Part shown: piece after piece, positions 1 to 4,274 of the stretch
Position numbering within the stretch: position 1 is the stretch's first letter
How the letters are laid out: each line of letters opens with the position of its first letter
Assembly (NCBI GenBank): GCA_041180785.1
Contig: JBEGQV010000081.1
Location: 1 to 5,478, forward strand
Reading direction: 5' to 3'
Source: Sandaracinomonas sp041180785
GTDB taxonomy: Bacteria; Bacteroidota; Bacteroidia; Cytophagales; Spirosomataceae
DNA length: 5,478 nucleotides
Notes under the pieces: model-generated
What the model saw: the letters and a program-made list of their open reading frames with translations, nothing else
Told to the model about the DNA's origin: nothing
Databases searched by the model: none
Made by a program: the position numbers and the translations under genes

Positions 1-160
1 TCATTTACTTGAAAGAATCAATGAGTTATCAAAAGATAAAAAATATGTAGTTATCTGTTACAATGGAACGCAAAGTGCAATTGCTTGCCGACTTTTGCAA
101 GCAAAAGGTTTCACTTGTGAAAATTTAGTAAATGGCTTGGAAGGATATTTGAGTCTCTAA
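1..160 (+). CDS. Rhodanese-domain protein, C-terminal end only
   Basis: This is the 3' end of a gene that starts left of the window. The first complete codon is at base 2 and the stop TAA is at 158-160, leaving 52 visible residues. They read as the second half of a rhodanese (sulfurtransferase) domain: a hydrophobic strand (YVVI), a candidate catalytic Cys at visible residue 19 in the loop CYNGTQS, a helix (AIACRLLQAKGF), then the closing NLVNGLEGYL segment. Rhodaneses carry a persulfide on that Cys. The usual CRxGx(R/T) loop is changed here: Tyr follows the Cys and Gln stands where Arg or Thr is common, so sulfur-donor preference cannot be inferred. It could be a stand-alone domain of about 100 residues or the C-terminal domain of a larger protein, such as a CoA-disulfide reductase-like or metallo-beta-lactamase-like fusion. 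The missing 5' part would decide. It converges on miaA, with 22 bases between the stops. Confidence 0.8.
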   Translation, partial: HLLERINELSKDKKYVVICYNGTQSAIACRLLQAKGFTCENLVNGLEGYLSL

Positions 161-163
161 CTG

Positions 164-191
164 ATACCCAATAACCCATAACTCATAACTC
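164..191. repeat. Short tandem heptamer repeat between convergent genes
   Basis: Three adjacent 7-base units lie at 171-177 (ATAACCC), 178-184 (ATAACTC) and 185-191 (ATAACTC), with a degenerate copy before them at 164-170 (ATACCCA). The array fills the gap between the rhodanese stop and the miaA stop and runs over the last three codons of miaA. No stem-loop with a T-run is visible, so it does not look like an intrinsic terminator. Its function is unknown. The array is short and partly coding, so it may simply be low-complexity drift. Confidence 0.6.
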
Positions 192-1052
192 AACAAACTC
201 ATACTCCCCCTGATGCCTAAACCAAGTTAATTGTTTTTTTGCATAGTGTCGACTATTTCGCTTCAATAAGCGAATCATTTCAGCCTCCTGATAATCTCCA
301 TTTAAATAGCCATAAACCTCCTTATAGCCCAATGTTTTGAGTGCATACAGATCTTTGAATTTCTCAAATTGCTTGGCTTCTTCCACAAGTCCTCTTTTCA
401 GCATATCATCCATACGATCATCGATGCGTTGATACAAAATTTCACGTGGACGATCTAGACAAATCTTCTGAATTTCAAAAGGTCGATCAGCTTTTTTTGC
501 ATTTCGAAAACTGGAATAGGGTTTGCCTGTCGACAAACATACCTCCAAAGCACGGACAATCCGTTGTGGATTTTGAGTGTCTACCTTTGCTGCATATTCA
601 GGATCTAGTTGCTGCAATTCCTTCGCCAAAACTTCAATTCCACCATTTTCTAATCGCAAATTAAGCGATTGACGCAAGGCCAAATCAACTTCAGGCATTT
701 CATCTAATCCATCGGTTAGGGCTTTTAAATATAATCCTGATCCACCAGTTGCAAGGACAACTGCATGTTTTTGAAAGAGTTTATCTAAGACCTTGAGCGC
801 TTCGCGCTCAAAATCTCCAGGAGAGAAATAATCGTGAATGGAATGAGAATCTATGAAATGATGCACCACACCGCCTTGTTCCTCTAAACTTGGCTTTGCT
901 GTTCCAATTGAAAGTTCTTTATAAAATTGTCGAGAGTCAGCAGAAATAATTTCTGTGTTGTATTTCTTTGCCAATTCCACGCAATAAGCTGTTTTACCTA
1001 CAGCTGTGGGTCCCGCAACAACAATTAATAAGTGTTTTTCTTTTTGTACCAT
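183..1052 (-). CDS. miaA: tRNA dimethylallyltransferase (MiaA)
   Basis: MiaA transfers a dimethylallyl group from DMAPP to N6 of A37, next to the anticodon, in tRNAs that read codons starting with U. This gives i6A, which MiaB-type enzymes can further modify. The protein is 289 residues, near the family's usual length of about 300. Visible family motifs are the P-loop GPTAVGKT (14-21), ADSRQFY (38-44, including the conserved Asp39), GTAKP (50-54), TGGSGLY (102-108), LDPEYAAKVD (149-158), NPQRIVRALE (161-170), LKTLGYKEV (238-246) and YAKKQLTWFR (270-279) near the C-terminus. The ATG at 1052 is the only usable start: the next Met is residue 119, well past the P-loop. No good Shine-Dalgarno precedes it. 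Its first 28 bases overlap the end of the upstream helicase gene in another frame, so co-transcription and translational coupling are likely. The gene appears intact. Confidence 0.97.
   Translation of the reverse strand: MVQKEKHLLIVVAGPTAVGKTAYCVELAKKYNTEIISADSRQFYKELSIGTAKPSLEEQGGVVHHFIDSHSIHDYFSPGDFEREALKVLDKLFQKHAVVLATGGSGLYLKALTDGLDEMPEVDLALRQSLNLRLENGGIEVLAKELQQLDPEYAAKVDTQNPQRIVRALEVCLSTGKPYSSFRNAKKADRPFEIQKICLDRPREILYQRIDDRMDDMLKRGLVEEAKQFEKFKDLYALKTLGYKEVYGYLNGDYQEAEMIRLLKRNSRHYAKKQLTWFRHQGEYEFVEL
793..811. repeat. Perfect 8-bp inverted repeat inside miaA
   Basis: Arms TTGAGCGC (793-800) and GCGCTCAA (804-811) flank a 3-base spacer TTC. On the miaA mRNA strand the centre reads GCGAAGC, a sequence known to form an unusually stable DNA mini-hairpin with a GAA triloop. 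It lies in codons for roughly residues 81-87 (FEREALK) and is locally GC-rich with CGC, GCG and CTC codons in an AT-rich gene. The repeat is read directly; any function is unknown. Confidence 0.6.
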
Positions 1053-2320
1053 GACTTTCCAGACTTCGGCTTTTCACTATTTTTATTTGCAAATTTAGCT
1101 TCATTCTGACTTGATGAAAGATTATTTTTAGCATGTGTAGATTTACTTGACTTTGCCTTTTGTTCTTTCTTTTCTACGTGAAAAATCTTCATCGGAAATT
1201 TATGTTCTTCAAAAACAGGAATTTTCTTCCCAATCAATTTTTCAATTTCCTTCAAATCCGCTTTTTCTTCAATGTCACAAAATGATATTGCCGTACCTTT
1301 TGCCCCTGCTCTACCTGTTCTTCCGATTCGATGCACATACGTTTCAGGTATATTGGGTAATTCAAAATTAATTACATATTCCAATTCATCTACATCAATA
1401 CCACGTGCAGCAATATCAGTTGCTACTAACACACGCGTTTTTTGCGATTTAAAATTATTCAATGCCGTTTGTCGAGCATTTTGTGATTTATTGCCATGAA
1501 TCGCCTCCGCAGTAATTCCTGCTTTCAACAATATTTTTACCACCTTATCTGCACCATGCTTGGTACGAGTAAAAACTAAAACAGTTTTAATATTAGTATC
1601 TTCCAAAAAACTTAATAACAAATTGTATTTATTGTTTTTGTCGACAAAACAAACTGATTGGTTTATGATTTCAACGGTTGAAGAAACAGGTGTAACTGTA
1701 ACCTTAACTGGATTTCGAAGGATTGTACTTGCCAAGGAAACAATTTCTGGTGGCATCGTTGCCGAGAAAAACAAAGATTGACGTTTCTTAGGCAATACCG
1801 CTAACAATTTTCGGACATCATGAATAAATCCCATATCCAACATTCGATCCGCTTCATCCAAAACAAAAAATTCAACATCAGCAATACTTAATAAGCGCTG
1901 ATTCATTAAATCTAATAATCGACCTGGAGTTGCAACTACCACATCTACTCCTGCACGAAGCGCATTTACTTGTGGGCTCTGTCCTACTCCTCCAAAAATG
2001 ACAGTACATTTTAAAGGTAAATGTCGAGCATAGGCTTGAAAACTTTCACCAATTTGTATAGCTAATTCCCTAGTTGGGGTAACAATTAATCCTCTAATAC
2101 TTCTCTTTTTATTAAAATTCTTAGTGGCATCCATCAATTGAATAATGGGTAATAAAAACGCTGCTGTTTTACCTGTACCGGTTTGGGCGCAACCCAACAA
2201 ATCGTTTCCTTTCAAGACTTCCGGAATGGATTGTTCTTGAATAGGCGTTAAATGTTCATATCCCTCCTCTCCTAAAGCTTTTAGGATGGGTTCAATGAGG
2301 TGTAATTCTTGAAATTTCAT
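1025..2320 (-). CDS. rhlE: DEAD-box ATP-dependent RNA helicase, RhlE type
   Basis: This is a complete DEAD-box helicase of 431 residues, probably acting in the cytoplasm on RNA structure (ribosome assembly, mRNA turnover or cold adaptation in this family). All core motifs are present: Q motif LTPIQ (24-28), I AQTGTGKT (45-52), Ia PTRELA (82-87), Ib TPGR (131-134), II DEAD (155-158), III SAT (186-188), IV region VFTRT (249-253), V TDIAARGIDV (301-310) and VI HRIGRTGRAG (330-339). After about residue 383 comes a low-complexity tail rich in Lys, Ser and Asn, ending in WYKKKNTY, typical of nonspecific RNA-binding tails. I chose the ATG at 2320 (MKFQELHL) because helicase homology starts there. 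The open frame runs on to an ATG at 2419, but those 33 extra residues are Phe/Ile/Ser-rich, unlike the family, and would cross both predicted promoters. It is the first gene of a minus-strand pair with miaA, overlapping it by 28 bases. The RhlE assignment over other DEAD-box subfamilies rests on overall resemblance and is less certain than the family. Confidence 0.93.
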   Translation of the reverse strand: MKFQELHLIEPILKALGEEGYEHLTPIQEQSIPEVLKGNDLLGCAQTGTGKTAAFLLPIIQLMDATKNFNKKRSIRGLIVTPTRELAIQIGESFQAYARHLPLKCTVIFGGVGQSPQVNALRAGVDVVVATPGRLLDLMNQRLLSIADVEFFVLDEADRMLDMGFIHDVRKLLAVLPKKRQSLFFSATMPPEIVSLASTILRNPVKVTVTPVSSTVEIINQSVCFVDKNNKYNLLLSFLEDTNIKTVLVFTRTKHGADKVVKILLKAGITAEAIHGNKSQNARQTALNNFKSQKTRVLVATDIAARGIDVDELEYVINFELPNIPETYVHRIGRTGRAGAKGTAISFCDIEEKADLKEIEKLIGKKIPVFEEHKFPMKIFHVEKKEQKAKSSKSTHAKNNLSSSQNEAKFANKNSEKPKSGKSWYKKKNTY

Positions 2321-2374
2321 GAATGAATTTTGAAACAGAATAATGGGAAACGAATTTTCCCCAAAGCTGAAACA

Positions 2375-2382
2375 CAAAGGTA
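2375..2382 (-). promoter_or_regulatory. Candidate -7 element for the helicase-miaA operon
   Basis: Read on the minus strand, 2382 to 2375 is TACCTTTG, an exact match to the Bacteroidota -7 consensus TAnnTTTG. It would place the transcription start near 2368-2370 and give a leader of about 50 bases before the helicase ATG at 2320. No TTG-type -33 element is visible at the expected distance, so this is a motif-and-position call only. Confidence 0.5.
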
Positions 2383-2403
2383 CGGAAATTCTAAAAAAAA
2401 TGC

Positions 2404-2411
2404 TATTTTTG
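2404..2411 (+). promoter_or_regulatory. Candidate -7 element for the transporter-acs operon
   Basis: TATTTTTG exactly matches the Bacteroidota -7 consensus TAnnTTTG on the + strand. It predicts a transcription start near 2416-2418 and a leader of about 45 bases before the transporter ATG at 2463. The -33 region holds no clear TTG. That region would overlap the opposite-strand -7 element at 2375-2382, so the two promoters may compete for polymerase. Confidence 0.5.
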
Positions 2412-2419
2412 AAATACAT

Positions 2420-2438
2420 AAGGTATTCAGCATACCTT
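2420..2438. promoter_or_regulatory. Perfect inverted repeat after the + strand promoter: candidate operator or 5' leader hairpin
   Basis: Arms AAGGTAT (2420-2426) and ATACCTT (2432-2438) are perfect reverse complements around the spacer TCAGC. The repeat starts 8 bases after the + strand -7 element, so it sits at the predicted transcript 5' end. It could bind a dimeric repressor or form a 7-bp hairpin at the mRNA start. No T-run follows, so it is not a terminator. The core AAGGTA recurs at 2377-2382, inside the opposite-strand -7 element, 43 bases upstream of the left arm. Confidence 0.5.
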
Positions 2439-2462
2439 CAACCTATTTAATTACATTTTTAC

Positions 2463-4022
2463 ATGACACATAAAAAGCAAAGTCTTGCTTACATCATAAG
2501 TGCTTCCTCCGTAGGGACGCTCATTGAATGGTATGACTTTTATATATTCGGAAGTTTAGCAACTGTTTTATCCACAAAATTCTTTCCTACAGATAACCCA
2601 ACTGCAGCCTTTTTAAACACGCTAGCAACTTTTGCTGCCGGATTTGTCGTTCGACCTTTTGGAGCCTTGGTTTTCGGACGATTAGGTGATTTAATTGGTC
2701 GGAAATACACTTTCATGGTTACCTTAATGTTGATGGGGGGTGCCACTTTTGCCATTGGTTTAATTCCATCCTATGCATCAATTGGTGCGTTCGCACCAAT
2801 GCTTGTACTTGCCTTGCGACTATTACAAGGTTTAGCCCTAGGTGGAGAATACGGTGGCGCAGCAACCTATGTAGCCGAACATTCCCCAGATGAAAAAAGA
2901 GGATTTTACACTTCATGGATTCAAACTACTGCAACTGTTGGTTTGATTATTTCTTTAGGAGTAATTATGATCACCAAGGCCTCCATGACCAAGGAAGATT
3001 TTGATGCATTCGGCTGGAGAATACCCTTTTTATTATCTGCCTTGATGGTTTTAGTATCTTTTATCATTCGCAGAAATATGTCGGAATCACCCTTATTTGA
3101 AAAAGCAAAAGAGGAAGGCAATATCTCTGCAAATCCGCTGAAAGAGTCATTCGGACACAAATTAAACTTAAAATATGTGCTTTTGGCTTTGTTTGGCGCA
3201 ACCATGGGACAAGGACTCATTTGGTACACCGGACAGTTTTATGCACAAACTTTTTTGATCAAAATCTGTAACATCGACGACACCCAAGCCAATACCATCA
3301 TGGTCATAGGCCTACTTATTGGCACTCCATTATTTATTTTCTTTGGTGGATTATCAGATAAAATTGGAAGAAAAGGTATCATGTTAGCAGGTATGTTGCT
3401 GGGTGTACTTTTCTATCGTCCGATTTTCGAAAAAATGTACCAAACGGTTAATTTAAGTAATAAGGAAAAAGTAATAAGTACAGAAAAAATTGATCGAAAA
3501 ATGACTGCAATAGATGGCACTTCGGATTCACTTTTGACAACCACAATTTCTGCTGCTTATACAGATGGTACGCAATTTAAGAAGGTAATCAAGGTAACAA
3601 AATTGGCAGATGCAACGAAAGAAGCTCCCAAAGCAGATGAAAAGACTACACTAATCATCAATTCATCCGACAAATGGACTTTAATTGGCATGATCTTCTT
3701 TTTGATTTCTTTTGTTACCATGGCATATGGGCCTATTGCCGCCTTTTTAGTGGAATTATTTCCTACGAAAATTCGATATACATCTATGTCGTTACCATAC
3801 CATATTGGAAATGGTATCTTTGGTGGATTGATGCCTGCGATTGCTACCTTTTTGGTGACTCAGGCAAAAGATGCCAACAAAAAAGCGGAAGCTGCCGGTG
3901 AAGCGGCCTTGTATGCAAAACCCTATTTAGAAGGCTTAAACTACCCGATTGCCTTGGCTGCGATTTGCTTCGTTATTGGTTTAATTTATATTAAAGGAAC
4001 TGGTCGACACATGGCCGAATAA
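2463..4022 (+). CDS. MHS-family (metabolite:H+ symporter) MFS transporter with a large extracytoplasmic loop
   Basis: This is an inner-membrane, proton-coupled transporter of the MHS branch of the major facilitator superfamily, whose members carry alpha-ketoglutarate, shikimate, proline/betaine, citrate and other mostly carboxylated solutes. Family marks: GTLIEWYDFYIFG in helix 1 (18-30), VRPFGALVFGRLGDLIGRK ending in loop 2-3 (63-81), RLLQGLALGGEYGGAATYVAE in helix 4 (119-139), and the second-half loop motif GGLSDKIGRK (295-304). Twelve helices can be placed by eye, roughly at 8-36, 47-72, 83-101, 108-134, 150-172, 186-204, 236-262, 275-297, 305-322, 405-431, 441-467 and 493-511. At 519 residues it is longer than the roughly 430-440 of many MHS proteins. 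The excess is in loop 9-10 (about 323-404) and loop 11-12 (468-492), both on the outer face by this topology. The ATG is the first after an in-frame stop at 2448-2450. The substrate is not shown by the sequence; the downstream acs suggests acetate or another short carboxylate. Confidence 0.92.
   Translation: MTHKKQSLAYIISASSVGTLIEWYDFYIFGSLATVLSTKFFPTDNPTAAFLNTLATFAAGFVVRPFGALVFGRLGDLIGRKYTFMVTLMLMGGATFAIGLIPSYASIGAFAPMLVLALRLLQGLALGGEYGGAATYVAEHSPDEKRGFYTSWIQTTATVGLIISLGVIMITKASMTKEDFDAFGWRIPFLLSALMVLVSFIIRRNMSESPLFEKAKEEGNISANPLKESFGHKLNLKYVLLALFGATMGQGLIWYTGQFYAQTFLIKICNIDDTQANTIMVIGLLIGTPLFIFFGGLSDKIGRKGIMLAGMLLGVLFYRPIFEKMYQTVNLSNKEKVISTEKIDRKMTAIDGTSDSLLTTTISAAYTDGTQFKKVIKVTKLADATKEAPKADEKTTLIINSSDKWTLIGMIFFLISFVTMAYGPIAAFLVELFPTKIRYTSMSLPYHIGNGIFGGLMPAIATFLVTQAKDANKKAEAAGEAALYAKPYLEGLNYPIALAAICFVIGLIYIKGTGRHMAE
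2781..2800. repeat. Perfect 9-bp inverted repeat inside the transporter gene
   Basis: Arms ATTGGTGCG (2781-2789) and CGCACCAAT (2792-2800) flank only TT. In mRNA this would form an 8-bp stem with a GUUC loop. It lies in the codons for residues 107-113 (IGAFAPM) at the start of helix 4. It is the longest perfect short-spacer palindrome I found in the window; function unknown. Confidence 0.6.
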
Positions 4023-4034
4023 ACCTAATTTCAC

Positions 4035-4259
4035 ATGAACACCATTAAAAAAATATTGGGAATACTTTGGATAGCTTTAGGCATTGGAGCCGGCTATTAT
4101 TTGGTTATTTCACAAGCCTTACCACTTTGGAAATCGGGTGGAAATGACCTTGTCCCAGCCATCATCTATACATTTATCTTGGCGCCCTTGATTACCTTGG
4201 GAATGTCGACTTTTGGTTACTATGCAGTAACTGGTGAATTTAACAGTGAATCAAAATAA
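4035..4259 (+). CDS. Small two-helix membrane protein between transporter and acs
   Basis: This 74-residue protein has two strongly hydrophobic segments, about 6-27 (ILGILWIALGIGAGYYLVISQA) and 39-64 (VPAIIYTFILAPLITLGMSTFGYYAV). A short polar linker (LWKSGGND) joins them and the tail is polar and acidic (TGEFNSESK). Lysines at 5-6 favour a cytoplasmic N-terminus, so both ends are probably inside. It starts 12 bases after the transporter stop and ends 15 bases before acs, so it is almost certainly co-transcribed. It resembles small uncharacterised proteins next to MFS transporters in Bacteroidota; from memory the family may be DUF6814, which I cannot confirm here. Position suggests an accessory subunit or stabiliser of the transporter, analogous to but probably not homologous with YjcH beside the acetate permease ActP. 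No Shine-Dalgarno is visible; the A-rich downstream start is usual for the phylum. Confidence 0.85.
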   Translation: MNTIKKILGILWIALGIGAGYYLVISQALPLWKSGGNDLVPAIIYTFILAPLITLGMSTFGYYAVTGEFNSESK

Positions 4260-4274
4260 AGCTTATAAACAACC

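Noticed and set aside
220..240. T-run at 234-240 as a terminator for the rhodanese gene
   Set aside because: Only a 3-bp stem can be drawn before it, and the bases encode the conserved KKQLTWFR end of MiaA, where Lys and Gln codons explain the T-run.
1636..1649. 14-base perfect palindrome TTTTGTCGACAAAA in the helicase gene, and the related TGTCGACA at 530-537 region in miaA
   Set aside because: Both are within conserved coding sequence. Spacer-free palindromes of this size in AT-rich DNA are not surprising, and no consistent placement relative to genes is seen.
2921..3229. A 102-codon minus-strand open frame opposite the transporter gene
   Set aside because: It is antisense to conserved MHS transporter sequence and its translation resembles no family I know; treated as a shadow frame. 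The other short frames inside miaA, the helicase and the transporter were dismissed for the same reason.
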